A stretch of DNA of 64,000 nt from Pseudomonas sp. 102515. Its GTDB lineage: Bacteria; Pseudomonadota; Gammaproteobacteria; Pseudomonadales; Pseudomonadaceae. The notes under the pieces are model-generated. The model saw nothing but the letters and a program-made list of their open reading frames with translations. It did not search any database and was not told the DNA's origin. Location: positions 682,001 to 746,000 of the forward strand of contig NZ_JAVHTY010000001.1 in NCBI RefSeq assembly GCF_031085165.1, given 5' to 3'. Positions 7,441 to 16,495 of the stretch are shown piece by piece (the stretch's first letter is position 1; each line of letters starts with the position of its first letter). Position numbers and translations under genes: made by a program.

Positions 7441-9909
7441 ATGAGCATTCTCACCTCGACTGCAGTGCCCTCGGACGTCCTGTCCCAGGACATTGATCTC
7501 ATCGCCGAGATCGCCGCGGTGCCCAAGATCCTGGACGTGGCCTGCCGGATGACCGGCATGGGCTTCGCCGCCGTCGCCCGGGTGACCGACGATCGCTGGG
7601 TCGCCTGCAGCACCCTGGACCTCATCGGCTTCGGGCTCCAGCCCGGGGGCGAGCTGGAACTCAAATCGACCATCTGCGACGAGATCCGCGACCATCGCCA
7701 GCCGGTGGTGATCGACGACGTGGCGCTGGACGAGCGCTATCGGGACCATCACACGCCCCGCCAATACGGCCTGCGCAGCTATATTTCGGTCCCCATCGTG
7801 CTGGAGGATGGCAGCTTCTTCGGCACGCTCTGCGCCATCGATCCGCAGCCGGCGAAACCCAGCAGCCCCGAGATCCTGCCTGCCTTCGAACTCTTCGCCG
7901 ACATGATCGTGCTGGAGATCGGCGCCCAGCGCCGCTTCGCCGCCGCCCGTAACGTCCTGCACAGTGAGGGCTTTTCCCGCAGCCTGCTCCAGGCCAGCCT
8001 GGATTGCGTCAAGCTCCTCTCCGCCGGGGGCCATATCGAATTCATGAATGCCCAGGGGCTGGAGCTCAACCAGCTGCAGTCCTTCGACCAGGTCAGGGGT
8101 TGCGAGTACGCCGCGCTCTGGCCCGCCGAGGAAGTCGCGAAGATCCGCCACGCCGTCGCGCGGGCTGCCGCCGGTCAGACCACCCGGGTCGAAGGCTTCT
8201 GCCCTACGGCCCGCGGCGAGCCGCGCTGGTGGGAGGTGTCCTGTTCGCCCTTCGAGGTAGCCGGCACCGGCGAGATGAAGATCGTCTGCGTCTCCCGCGA
8301 CATCAGCAGTCGCATCCTCGCCCAGCAGGCGCAGCAGGCCCGGGCCGAGGCCATAGCGGCGCTCAACGACGAGCTGGAGCAACGCATCTCGGAGCGCACC
8401 GCCGAGCGCGATCAGATCTGGAACCGCTCCACCGATCCGCTGTGCGTGGCTGACCTCGAGGGCTTCTTCGTGAACCTCAACCCGGCTTGGGAGCTGACCC
8501 TGGGCTGGTCGCTCGAGGAGCTCAAGGCCCAGCCGTTCCTGGCCTTTGTCCACGATGACGACCTCGTCGCCACGCGCCAGGCGCTCCGGGATATCAAGCA
8601 GGGCATCGCGCTGGTCAGCTTCGAAAACCGCTATCGCCACCGCGACGGGTCCTACCGCTGGTTTTCCTGGAATGCCACGCGCAATGGCGAACTGATCTAT
8701 GCCACCGTGCGCGACGTGACCCAGCAACGCCAGCAGACGCTGGATCTCGCGGCCGCCGAAGACGCCCTGCGCCAGGCGCAGAAGATGGAAGCCATCGGTC
8801 AGCTCACCGGCGGCGTGGCCCATGACTTCAACAACCTGCTCACCGTCGCCCGTACCTCCTGCGACCTGCTCAAGCGCCCCAACCTCAGCGACGCACGCCG
8901 CGAGCGCTACCTGGAGGCGATCTCCACCACCGTGGATCGCGCCGCCAGATTGACCGGGCAACTGCTGGCCTTCGCCCGCCGCCAGACGCTGGCACCCGAG
9001 GTGTTTTCCGCCCGGGACAATGTCCTGGCCATGAGCGACATGCTGGAAACCCTGCTCGGCTCGCAGGTCGGCATCGCACTCGAGGTGAGCGACGACCCCT
9101 GCCTGGTCTATGCCGACCCCAGCCAGTTCGATACCGCCCTGGTGAACATCGCGGTGAACGCCCGGGACGCCATGAGCGATGCGGGGCGCCTGACCATCAG
9201 CGTCGGCACCGTCGCCAGCATTCCGGCCACTGCGACCCAGCCCGCCCTGGCCCTCCCGGCCGTGGCCGTCGCCCTGACGGACAACGGCAGCGGCATCGTC
9301 CGGGAGCACCTGGAGCAGATCTTCGAGCCCTTCTTCACCACCAAGAGAGTCGGCCAGGGCACCGGTCTCGGCCTGAGCCAGGTGTTCGGCTTCATCAAGC
9401 AGTCCGGTGGCGAGGTGCGGGTCACCAGCGAGGTCGGCCGCGGGACGACCTTCCACCTCTATCTGCCGCTCGCGCCGGCAACCGGACAGCAACCGCCCCT
9501 CGATGACGCCGCGGCAACCGCCGATGGCGGCGGGGTTACCGTCCTGGTGGTCGAGGACAATCTCGAGGTCGGCAGCTTCGCCGTCGACCTGCTCGGCGAT
9601 CTCGGCTACCACGCGGTGCTGGCCGCCAACGCCGAGCGCGCCCTCGCCCTGCTCGCCGACCAGCCAGGCAGGTTCGACGTGGTCTTCTCGGACGTCGTCA
9701 TGCCCGGCATGAGTGGGCTGGAACTGGCCATCGAGATCAGGCGCCTCTATCGCAGCCTGCCGATCCTGCTGACCTCGGGCTACAGCCACGTGCTGGCGAC
9801 CAATGGCGCCCAGGGTTTCGAGCTGATCCACAAGCCCTACTCGGCGGACGCCCTGTCCCGCCGGCTGCAGGAGATCCTCGCCGAGTGCGAGGCGCACCTG
9901 GCCACCTAG
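7441..9909 (+). CDS. Hybrid sensor histidine kinase/response regulator (GAF-PAS-PAS-HisKA-HATPase-REC)
   Basis: 822 residues and no obvious membrane segment, so cytoplasmic. Domains in order: GAF (about 20-165, ending in SYISVPIVLEDGSFFGTLCAID), PAS (180-285), a short coiled coil, PAS/PAC (320-430, with RHRDGSYRWFSW), HisKA with GGVAHDFNNLL (phospho-acceptor His461), HATPase with EPFFTTK and GTGLGLSQVFG, and a C-terminal receiver with Asp751 in FSDVVMPGMSG. The HDFNN H-box with an attached receiver is typical of soluble hybrid kinases. No partner output regulator lies nearby, so its target is unknown. Confidence 0.92.
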   Translation: MSILTSTAVPSDVLSQDIDLIAEIAAVPKILDVACRMTGMGFAAVARVTDDRWVACSTLDLIGFGLQPGGELELKSTICDEIRDHRQPVVIDDVALDERYRDHHTPRQYGLRSYISVPIVLEDGSFFGTLCAIDPQPAKPSSPEILPAFELFADMIVLEIGAQRRFAAARNVLHSEGFSRSLLQASLDCVKLLSAGGHIEFMNAQGLELNQLQSFDQVRGCEYAALWPAEEVAKIRHAVARAAAGQTTRVEGFCPTARGEPRWWEVSCSPFEVAGTGEMKIVCVSRDISSRILAQQAQQARAEAIAALNDELEQRISERTAERDQIWNRSTDPLCVADLEGFFVNLNPAWELTLGWSLEELKAQPFLAFVHDDDLVATRQALRDIKQGIALVSFENRYRHRDGSYRWFSWNATRNGELIYATVRDVTQQRQQTLDLAAAEDALRQAQKMEAIGQLTGGVAHDFNNLLTVARTSCDLLKRPNLSDARRERYLEAISTTVDRAARLTGQLLAFARRQTLAPEVFSARDNVLAMSDMLETLLGSQVGIALEVSDDPCLVYADPSQFDTALVNIAVNARDAMSDAGRLTISVGTVASIPATATQPALALPAVAVALTDNGSGIVREHLEQIFEPFFTTKRVGQGTGLGLSQVFGFIKQSGGEVRVTSEVGRGTTFHLYLPLAPATGQQPPLDDAAATADGGGVTVLVVEDNLEVGSFAVDLLGDLGYHAVLAANAERALALLADQPGRFDVVFSDVVMPGMSGLELAIEIRRLYRSLPILLTSGYSHVLATNGAQGFELIHKPYSADALSRRLQEILAECEAHLAT

Positions 9910-10097
9910 CGCGCGGCTGGATGACCCTCTGACCTGCGCTCCGGCAGCGAACGCCGCCAGCAGACCACTACGCCCGGGAAGGCTCGGGGCGACGGAGTAC
10001 CGGAGCGCGCCGACAGCGGCCCCCCACCCTGCCCTGACGATCGGGTAACATGCGCCGCCGCGGGCCAGTGGCCCTCCTCTATCGGTAAGGAGTCACA

Positions 10098-11285
10098 GTG
10101 TTCGATACCCAGGTCATCATCATCGGTGCCGGCGCGGCCGGTTTGATGTGCGCCCTGAGCGCCGCTGCGCGCGGGCGTCGGGTCCTGGTCCTCGACCACG
10201 CCAACAAGGCCGGCAAGAAGATCCTCATGTCCGGCGGCGGTCGCTGCAACTTCACCAACCTCTATTGCGAGCCCGCCAACTTCCTCTCGCAGAACGCGCA
10301 TTTCTGCAAATCGGCCCTGGCGCGCTACACCCAGTGGGACTTCATCGCCCTGGTAGCCAAGCACGGCGTGCCCTATCACGAGAAGAAGCTCGGCCAGCTG
10401 TTCTGCGACAACAAGGCCAGCGACATCCTCGCCCTGCTGCTGGACGAGTGCGAGCGAGGCGGCGTCGAGATCCGCCTGGAGACCTCGGTGCAGGAGATCG
10501 CCCGCCTCGACCCGGTTGGCTATCAGCTGCAGACCAGCCTGGGCCCGGTGCGCGGCGAATCCCTGGTGATCGCCACCGGCGGCCTGTCCATCCCGACCCT
10601 GGGCGCCACCGGCTTCGGTTATCAGGTCGCCCGCCAGTTCGGCCATCAGCTGCTGCCGACCCGCGCCGGTCTGGTGCCCTTCACGATCACCGATCCGCAG
10701 CTCAAGGAATTCTGCAGCGCCCTGTCCGGCACCGCGGTGGAAGACTGCCGGATCAGTTGCAACGGCCAGAGCTTCGTCGAGAATCTGCTGTTCACCCACC
10801 GCGGCCTCAGCGGTCCGGCGATCCTGCAGATCTCCTCCTACTGGCAACCCGGCGACACCCTCAGCATCGACCTGCTGCCGCACCTCGACCTGGCCCCGTG
10901 GCTCGCCGAGCAGCGCCAGGCGCGTCCCAACAGCGAACTCAAGACGCTGCTGGGCGAGTTGTTCACCAAGAAGATGGCCACTCTGCTCGCCGACAGCTGG
11001 TTCCCGTCCCGGCCACTGAAGCAATACACCGCCGACGAACTCAAGGCCATCGCCGCGCGCCTGCACGACTGGCAACTGGTCCCGGCGGGCACCGAAGGCT
11101 ATCGAACCGCCGAGGTCACCCTGGGCGGCGTCGACACCCGCGAGGTGTCGTCCAAGACCCTGGAGTCGCTCAAGTCGCCCGGCCTGTACTTCATCGGCGA
11201 GGTGCTGGACGTCACCGGCCACCTGGGCGGTTTCAACTTCCAGTGGGCCTGGGCTTCGGGTTACGCGGCGGCGCAGTACGTCTAG
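10098..11285 (+). CDS. NAD(P)/FAD-dependent oxidoreductase, HI0933/YhiN family
   Basis: 395 residues, flavoprotein of unknown physiological reaction. The N-terminal dinucleotide fold is clear: VIIIGAGAAGLMCALSAAARG with a downstream acidic residue (VLDH), followed by the family signature KILMSGGGRCNFTN. LVIATGGLSIPTLGATGFGY in the middle and GGFNFQWAWASGYAAA at the end complete the FAD site. A GTG start at 10098 is preceded by TAAGGAG. It converges on the dipeptidase gene with a 35-base gap. Confidence 0.9.
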   Translation: MFDTQVIIIGAGAAGLMCALSAAARGRRVLVLDHANKAGKKILMSGGGRCNFTNLYCEPANFLSQNAHFCKSALARYTQWDFIALVAKHGVPYHEKKLGQLFCDNKASDILALLLDECERGGVEIRLETSVQEIARLDPVGYQLQTSLGPVRGESLVIATGGLSIPTLGATGFGYQVARQFGHQLLPTRAGLVPFTITDPQLKEFCSALSGTAVEDCRISCNGQSFVENLLFTHRGLSGPAILQISSYWQPGDTLSIDLLPHLDLAPWLAEQRQARPNSELKTLLGELFTKKMATLLADSWFPSRPLKQYTADELKAIAARLHDWQLVPAGTEGYRTAEVTLGGVDTREVSSKTLESLKSPGLYFIGEVLDVTGHLGGFNFQWAWASGYAAAQYV

Positions 11286-11320
11286 GCCAAGGGACCGGGG
11301 ACAGCGCCTTGCACCTGGAC

Positions 11321-12322
11321 TCAGGCAGCCGCGGACGGCCAGGTCTGGCTCGCGATGCGCAGGAAATTCCCGCCCAGGATGGCGTCGATGTCAGCGGCGG
11401 TGTAGCCCCGACCCGCCAGTTGGCGTACCAGTTCAGGTAGCGCCTCGGGTTGCAGCTGGGTATGACCGTGCGGCTGTCCATAGTGGCGTGCGGGCCACCA
11501 GTCTTCAGCATCGACGCCAGCGGGAAGGTCATGCTCGGCCGGGCACAGCTCGGTATCCAGTCCGATGCCGATATGCCGGGTCCCGACCCGTTCCGCCAGG
11601 TAGTCGATCTGGCGGGCATAGCTGGCCACCGAGGCCGCGGGATCGCCCAGAAAGATGCCTAGCCCGGTCAGGCCGATCACCCCATCCTGGTCGGCACAGG
11701 CGCGGATCTGCCGATCGCTGATCGTCCGGGGATGATCGTGGAGCGCCTTGATGTTGGTGTGGGAAAAGACCACTGGCCGGGTCGAGACCGCCATGATCTC
11801 CAGGCTGGCGCGTTCGCTGGCGTGGGCACAGTCGAGGGTGATGCCCGCCGCATTGCCGGCCGCCACCACCGCGCGACCCAGCGCCGTCAGACCACCGCCG
11901 GCGCCATGGCAACCCCCGGCGCAGGCGTTGTCGCGGTTGTAGGCGAGCAGCATCTGGCGCACCCCGAGGGAGGCATAGAGCCCGACCATCGCCGGGTCGT
12001 CGAGCAGCATGTTCGAGCCTTCGAGATCGAAGGAAACGGCCAGCTTGCCTTGCTCGCGCGCACGCTGCAGGTCGGCCACCTCGCCGACGAGGCAGAAGTG
12101 CGCGTCATGCCGGGCCAGCCAGGCGCGGAAACCGGCGAGGGTGCGCAGCACCGTCGCGAAAGGCGTCATGTCCATGCCGACGTTGATCGACACGTGATGG
12201 AAGCCGGCCTCCCGATAGCGACTCAAGCCGGACATATCCTGCCCCGGCACCAGCGGCAGGCAGGCATGCGCCTCCCAGCGTAGCGGCTTGAGTCCCGCTT
12301 CTCCGGCTGCGACCGTCTGCAT
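11321..12322 (-). CDS. Membrane dipeptidase (peptidase family M19) with altered metal motif
   Basis: 333 residues. M19 features are SFDLEGSN (bridging glutamate), TLDCAHASERAS (histidine ligand), VVFSHTNIKAL (second histidine) and ILGGNFLRI near the C-terminus. The N-terminal DGHNDLP motif, which supplies a histidine and an aspartate ligand in canonical renal-dipeptidase-type enzymes, reads WEAHACLPL here: the histidine is kept (His19) but the aspartate position is Cys21. Activity with a changed metal site or another substrate is therefore possible. No signal peptide is visible, so it is probably cytoplasmic. Confidence 0.85.
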   Translation of the reverse strand: MQTVAAGEAGLKPLRWEAHACLPLVPGQDMSGLSRYREAGFHHVSINVGMDMTPFATVLRTLAGFRAWLARHDAHFCLVGEVADLQRAREQGKLAVSFDLEGSNMLLDDPAMVGLYASLGVRQMLLAYNRDNACAGGCHGAGGGLTALGRAVVAAGNAAGITLDCAHASERASLEIMAVSTRPVVFSHTNIKALHDHPRTISDRQIRACADQDGVIGLTGLGIFLGDPAASVASYARQIDYLAERVGTRHIGIGLDTELCPAEHDLPAGVDAEDWWPARHYGQPHGHTQLQPEALPELVRQLAGRGYTAADIDAILGGNFLRIASQTWPSAAA

Positions 12323-12393
12323 CTGCGTTCCCCTGCCTACGTCTCGAGGGGTTCAACATAGCATGCAGACCCGCCCCAGGCGCCGCCTGGCCG

Positions 12394-12654
12394 TTAGCCG
12401 AACTTCACGCCCCGCAACAGCGCCGGATCCACGCGCTGCGCCTGATAGCGCACCGAGACCTGGCCATAGGCATGGGGATCGAGCACCTGGTCCCAGCCCG
12501 CCGGGGTCACGTTCTGGCTGCGGCTGACGTCCGCTTCGGCGACGGCCGGCTGCGGCGCGGCCTGGGCGCGTCTTTCGTTGATCTCGGCGGCCATGGCGGT
12601 GTAGCTGGCGGTGCTGAGCAGGGCGAGTGCGGCCATCTTGTTGAAGACGTTCAT
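12394..12654 (-). CDS. Small secreted protein of unknown function
   Basis: 86 residues. The N-terminal MNVFNKMAALALLSTASYTAMAA is a signal peptide, leaving a mature region of about 63 residues rich in Gln, Ala and Val with no cysteine. I do not recognise a domain. The ATG at 12652-12654 has a strong AGGAGG site upstream, which decides against the longer open frame. Its upstream region carries four evenly spaced CTTAA/CTGAA repeats, suggesting control by an OmpR-type response regulator. Confidence 0.75.
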   Translation of the reverse strand: MNVFNKMAALALLSTASYTAMAAEINERRAQAAPQPAVAEADVSRSQNVTPAGWDQVLDPHAYGQVSVRYQAQRVDPALLRGVKFG

Positions 12655-12741
12655 GGTGGAGCCTCCTGTCTTGAACACGGGGGCTGGCGTCGCCGCGGCA
12701 AGCGGTCCGGCGTCAGTCACGGTTCCACCTTGCGCCCAGAC

Positions 12742-12781
12742 GTCTTAACGCTGTCTTAAGCCCTCTGAACCCCGGCTGAAC
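12742..12781. promoter_or_regulatory. Tandem response-regulator-like direct repeats
   Basis: Four near-identical half-sites occur about one helical turn apart: CTTAA at 12744, CTTAA at 12755, CTGAA at 12765 and CTGAA at 12776 (steps 11, 10 and 11). The first two extend to a perfect GTCTTAA repeat. Such spacing is typical of OmpR/PhoB-family binding sites. The array lies upstream of the small secreted protein gene (minus strand) and before the cyd operon (plus strand); the first target seems more likely because an ANR box is closer to cyd. Confidence 0.45.
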
Positions 12782-12820
12782 GACTGCGACAACCTGCCCC
12801 AGGCGATGGCCACTGGCCAA

Positions 12821-12834
12821 TTGATCTGGATCAG
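12821..12834. promoter_or_regulatory. ANR/FNR box of the cytochrome bd operon
   Basis: TTGATCTGGATCAG matches the ANR/FNR consensus TTGAT-N4-ATCAA at nine of ten specified positions. It lies 81 bases before the cydP start. In pseudomonads ANR is the low-oxygen regulator that controls terminal oxidases, which fits a high-affinity bd oxidase. Confidence 0.7.
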
Positions 12835-12914
12835 TCTTGCCCAGGGCCAGCAGGCGCATCCTGCATGCAGCCGCCACTCCGCCCTGGAGGGGCGCCACGG
12901 CTCGCGAGGTCGCC

Positions 12915-13058
12915 ATGAACGGACGCCTGGTCAAGGAACTGCTGGTCATCCTGCTGATCAAGCTGGCGCTGCTCATGGCGATCAAGAGCCTCTGGTTCAG
13001 CGCCCCCACGGTCCCGCCCGACGCCACCCAGGCGGTCAGCGCCCACCTGCTGGACTAG
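12915..13058 (+). CDS. cydP: Cytochrome oxidase putative small subunit CydP
   Basis: 47 residues with a single transmembrane helix (about residues 8-27, LVILLIKLALLMAIKSLWF) and a short periplasmic-type tail. Small proteins with a K-E/D-L...IKL pattern placed just upstream of cydA in pseudomonads and relatives are annotated CydP, a presumed accessory of the bd oxidase. I chose the ATG at 12915 after GAGGT; a longer in-frame start gives an Arg-rich extension that does not look native. It is 33 bases before cydA. Confidence 0.75.
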   Translation: MNGRLVKELLVILLIKLALLMAIKSLWFSAPTVPPDATQAVSAHLLD

Positions 13059-13091
13059 TACCCCTTCCCTTCGCTTGAGGAGATTGCCGGG

Positions 13092-14705
13092 ATGATCTCG
13101 GAATCCGTCGTGGACCTGTCACGCCTGCAATTCGGCATGACGGCGCTGTATCACTTCATCTTCGTGCCCCTGACCCTGGGGCTGGTGGTGATCCTGGGAA
13201 TCATGGAGTCGGTCTATGTAATGACCGGCCGCCAGGTCTACAAGGACATGACCCGGTTCTGGGGCAAGCTGTTCGGCATCAACTTCGCCCTGGGCGTCAC
13301 CACCGGCCTGACCATGGAGTTCCAGTTCGGCACCAACTGGGCCTACTACTCCCATTATGTCGGCGACATCTTCGGCGCGCCCCTGGCCATCGAGGGCCTG
13401 ATGGCCTTCTTCCTGGAATCCACCCTGATCGGGCTGTTCTTCTTTGGCTGGGACCGCCTGTCCAAGGGTCAGCACCTGCTGGTCACCTGGCTGGTGGCCC
13501 TGGGCTCGAATCTTTCCGCGCTGTGGATCCTGGTGGCCAACGGCTGGATGCAGAATCCGGTCGGCGCCGAATTCAACTACGTGACCATGCGCATGGAGCT
13601 GGTCGACTTCGGCGCCCTGCTGCTCAATCCCGTGGCCCAGGTGAAGTTCGTCCACACCGTGGCCTCTGGCTACGTCACCGGCGCCATCTTCGTGCTGGCG
13701 ATCTCCAGCTACTACCTGCTCAAGGGTCGCGACATCGGCTTCGCCCGGCGCTCCTTTGCCGTGGCCGCCGCCTTCGGTACTGCCGCGGTCATCTCGGTGA
13801 TCGTGCTGGGCGACGAATCCGGCTATCGGGTGGGCGAGGTGCAGAAGGTCAAGCTGGCCGCCATCGAGGCCGAGTGGGACACCGAGGCAGCCCCGGCTTC
13901 CTTCACCCTGTTCGGCGTCCCCAACCAGCAGGAAATGCGCACCGACTACGCGGTGAAGATCCCCTACCTGATGGGCCTGATCGCCACCCGCTCCACCACC
14001 GAGCCGGTCACCGGCATCAAGGACCTGGTCAGCCAGTACGAAGCCCGTGTCCGCAACGGTGCCCAGGCCTATGCCCTGCTGGAACGCCTGCGCGCCGGCG
14101 ACGACTCCGCCGCCACCCGCGCTGCCTTCGACGCCCACAAGCAGGACCTGGGCTATGGCCTGCTGTTGAAGAAATACCTCAACGATCCCGCCATGGCCAC
14201 CCCCGAGCAGGTCCGCCAGGCCGCACGGGACACCATCCCTGGCGTCGCCAGCCTGTTCTGGACCTTCCGCATCATGGTCGCCAGCGGCGCGCTGATGCTG
14301 GCGCTGTTCATCTGCGCCTTCTGGGCCTCCACCCGCCGCAACGAGCTCAAGAAGCCCTGGCTGCTGAAGTGGGCCCTGCTGAGCCTGCCGCTGCCCTGGA
14401 TCGCCACCCAGACCGGCTGGTGGGTCGCCGAGCACGGTCGCCAGCCCTGGACCATCAGCGAGGTGCTGCCCACCCACCTGTCGGCTTCGACCCTGGCCGC
14501 GGGCGATCTGCTCGGCTCCATCGGTGCCCTGGTGACCTTCTATACCCTGCTGCTGATCGTGGAGCTGTACCTGATGATCCGCTTCGCCCGCCTCGGCCCG
14601 AGCAGCCTGCATACCGGCCGCTACTTCCATGAACGCGCCGCCCAGGTCGGCGACGCCCTGCGCCAGGCCGCCGTGGCCAGGCCCGCTGCCCCGGCCAACG
14701 TCTGA
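13092..14705 (+). CDS. cydA: Cytochrome bd ubiquinol oxidase subunit I
   Basis: 537-residue inner-membrane subunit carrying haems b558, b595 and d. The N-terminal haem region reads [17 protein letters not shown] (His21), followed by [16 protein letters not shown] and [15 protein letters not shown] long insertion of about 130 residues between [15 protein letters not shown] and [11 protein letters not shown] is the long form of the quinol-binding Q-loop, so this is the E. coli CydA type rather than the short CioA type. [14 protein letters not shown] is the conserved C-terminal haem/quinol motif. GAGGAG precedes the ATG. It oxidises ubiquinol and reduces oxygen to water. Confidence 0.95.
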   Translation: MISESVVDLSRLQFGMTALYHFIFVPLTLGLVVILGIMESVYVMTGRQVYKDMTRFWGKLFGINFALGVTTGLTMEFQFGTNWAYYSHYVGDIFGAPLAIEGLMAFFLESTLIGLFFFGWDRLSKGQHLLVTWLVALGSNLSALWILVANGWMQNPVGAEFNYVTMRMELVDFGALLLNPVAQVKFVHTVASGYVTGAIFVLAISSYYLLKGRDIGFARRSFAVAAAFGTAAVISVIVLGDESGYRVGEVQKVKLAAIEAEWDTEAAPASFTLFGVPNQQEMRTDYAVKIPYLMGLIATRSTTEPVTGIKDLVSQYEARVRNGAQAYALLERLRAGDDSAATRAAFDAHKQDLGYGLLLKKYLNDPAMATPEQVRQAARDTIPGVASLFWTFRIMVASGALMLALFICAFWASTRRNELKKPWLLKWALLSLPLPWIATQTGWWVAEHGRQPWTISEVLPTHLSASTLAAGDLLGSIGALVTFYTLLLIVELYLMIRFARLGPSSLHTGRYFHERAAQVGDALRQAAVARPAAPANV

Positions 14706-14715
14706 GGAGACCGCC

Positions 14716-15855
14716 ATGTTCGACTATGAAGTCCTCAAGCTCATCTGGTGGGTACTGATCGGCGTGCTGCTGATCGGCTTCGCCCTCACCGACGGTTTCG
14801 ACATGGGCGCCATGATCCTCATGCCCCTGATCGGCAAGACCGACAAGGAACGCCGCGCCGCCATCAACAGCATCGCCCCGCACTGGGACGGCAACCAGGT
14901 GTGGTTCATCACCGCCGGCGGCGCGCTCTTCGCCGCCTGGCCGATGGTCTATGCCACCGCCTTCTCCGGACTCTACTGGGCCCTGCTGCTGGTGCTCTTC
15001 GCCCTGTTCCTGCGCCCGGTGGGCTTCGACTACCGCAGCAAACTGGACAACACCCGCTGGCGCGGCGCCTGGGACTGGGGCCTGTTCACCGGCAGCCTGG
15101 TCCCGGCACTGGTGTTCGGCGTGGCCTTCGGCAATCTCTTCCAGGGCGTGCCCTTCCAGCTCGACGACACCCTGAGATCCACCTACAGTGGCAGCTTCTT
15201 CGCCCTGCTCAACCCCTTCGCGCTGCTTTGCGGCGCAGTCAGTTTGGCCATGCTCTGCGCCCATGGCGGCAGCTGGCTGATGCTGCGCACCCACCAGGCG
15301 TTGGGCGAGCGTGCCCGCCGCGCCACCGGCCTGTGCGCCCTGCTCCATCTCGCCACCTTCGGTCTGGCCGGCGTCTGGCTGGCCTATGGCTTCGACGGCT
15401 ATGTCCTCATCAGCCAGGGCGATCCGGGCAGCGCCCTGAATCCCCTGCACAAGGTGGTGACCGCGGGTAACCCGGGCTGGCTGGCCAACTACCACCAACA
15501 GCCGCTGACCCTGATCGCCCCGGTCGTGGCCGTGCTCGGCAGCGTCCTGGCGCTGCTGGGCAGCAGCTGGCGTCAGGCGGGTCTGGCCTTTACCGGCACG
15601 GCCCTGGCCATCGTCGGCACCCTCACCACCGCCGGCTGCGCGCTGTTTCCCTTCGTGCTGCCGTCGAGCCTGGACCCGGCCTCCAGCCTGACCGTCTGGG
15701 ACGCCGTCTCCAGCCACAAGACGCTGGGCATCATGTTCGTCGCCGCGGCGCTCTTCGTACCGCTGATCCTGGCCTACACCCTGTGGAGCTACGTCCGGAT
15801 GTGGGGCAAGGTCGATGACCGCTTCATCGACGCCAACCCCCACGGCCTCTACTGA
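14716..15855 (+). CDS. cydB: Cytochrome bd ubiquinol oxidase subunit II
   Basis: 379-residue partner of CydA with about eight membrane helices and the typical start MFDYEVLKLIWWVLIG. Conserved stretches include LTDGFDMGAM, GPHWDGNQVWFITAGGALFAAWP-like sequence (here APHWDGNQVW) and a C-terminal LAYTLWSYVRMWGKV. It begins 10 bases after cydA behind GAGGAGA, so the two are translated from one message. Confidence 0.95.
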   Translation: MFDYEVLKLIWWVLIGVLLIGFALTDGFDMGAMILMPLIGKTDKERRAAINSIAPHWDGNQVWFITAGGALFAAWPMVYATAFSGLYWALLLVLFALFLRPVGFDYRSKLDNTRWRGAWDWGLFTGSLVPALVFGVAFGNLFQGVPFQLDDTLRSTYSGSFFALLNPFALLCGAVSLAMLCAHGGSWLMLRTHQALGERARRATGLCALLHLATFGLAGVWLAYGFDGYVLISQGDPGSALNPLHKVVTAGNPGWLANYHQQPLTLIAPVVAVLGSVLALLGSSWRQAGLAFTGTALAIVGTLTTAGCALFPFVLPSSLDPASSLTVWDAVSSHKTLGIMFVAAALFVPLILAYTLWSYVRMWGKVDDRFIDANPHGLY

Positions 15856-15880
15856 TCGGCCCCTCTCAAGGAGACACGTC

Positions 15881-15997
15881 ATGTGGTACTTCACCTGGAT
15901 CCTCGGTGTCCTGCTCGCCGCGAGCTTCGGCATCATCAACGCCCTCTGGCTGGAAAGCACCCGGGAGCTCGACGTCCATGACGATGCCGAATGCTGA
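15881..15997 (+). CDS. cydX: Cytochrome bd oxidase small subunit CydX
   Basis: 38 residues: MWYFTWILGVLLAASFGI followed by INALWLE, the diagnostic CydX pattern with a single helix. CydX stabilises the haem b595/d centre. AAGGAGA lies nine bases upstream of the ATG and the gene starts 25 bases after cydB. Confidence 0.93.
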   Translation: MWYFTWILGVLLAASFGIINALWLESTRELDVHDDAEC

Positions 15998-16280
15998 AGC
16001 CCTGCCCCGCGTCCACCCGCTGGGGCGGACACTGTCCCTGCTGCTGGCGGCGCCCCTGGCCCTGCTGCTGTTGATCCACCCCGGGCTGATGCTCGACGCG
16101 AGCGGGCACTACAGCCATCCGCTGCTGATGGCGGTGATGCTCGGCGTCTCGGCCGGGCTGGTCCATGGCGTGGGCTTCGTACCGCGCCTGTGGCTGTGGC
16201 GCCTGGTGTTCGGGCCGCTGGTGGGCTGGCCCTTGCTGGGGCTGGGCTATGTGCTGCTCTTCAAGGCCCAGCTGGGCTGA
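15978..16280 (+). CDS. Cyd operon protein YbgE-like
   Basis: About 100 residues with three hydrophobic helices (LSLLLAAPLALLLLI, LLMAVMLGVSAGLVHGVGF and LVGWPLLGLGYVLLF). The HGVGF...RLWLWRLVFGP segment and its position after cydX match YbgE-like proteins of cyd operons; their role is unknown. Its start (ATG 15978 or 15984) lies inside the 3' end of cydX, so translation is probably coupled. A GC-rich hairpin follows the stop. Confidence 0.75.
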   Translation: MTMPNAEALPRVHPLGRTLSLLLAAPLALLLLIHPGLMLDASGHYSHPLLMAVMLGVSAGLVHGVGFVPRLWLWRLVFGPLVGWPLLGLGYVLLFKAQLG

Positions 16281-16296
16281 CTGATGTCCGGCGATA

Positions 16297-16317
16297 GCGC
16301 CCGGCCTTCCCGGGCGC
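16297..16317 (+). terminator. GC-rich hairpin after the cyd operon
   Basis: GCGCCCGG (16297-16304), loop CCTTC, CCGGGCGC (16310-16317): a perfect 8-bp stem 16 bases after the YbgE-like stop. There is no T-run, so it is either a weak terminator or an mRNA 3' stabiliser. Confidence 0.5.
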
Positions 16318-16495
16318 CGCCCTCATCGCCCGGCGTACCGCCTGGCCGCGTGCCTCACGTCGCTCCACTCACGCCGATGAATAACCTGACTATCAAGGTT
16401 CGCCAGCGGGTGCCGACATAACCGGAATCGATCTTGCCCCCGCCGGCTTCCCCCTGGCCGCCGGCGCCCCGCTGACCGCCTCAGAGAAGTCCACC

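Noticed and set aside
7258-9897. Long antisense open frame (879 codons) opposite the hybrid kinase
   Set aside because: Low-complexity, no domain; a by-product of high GC and codon bias on the coding strand.
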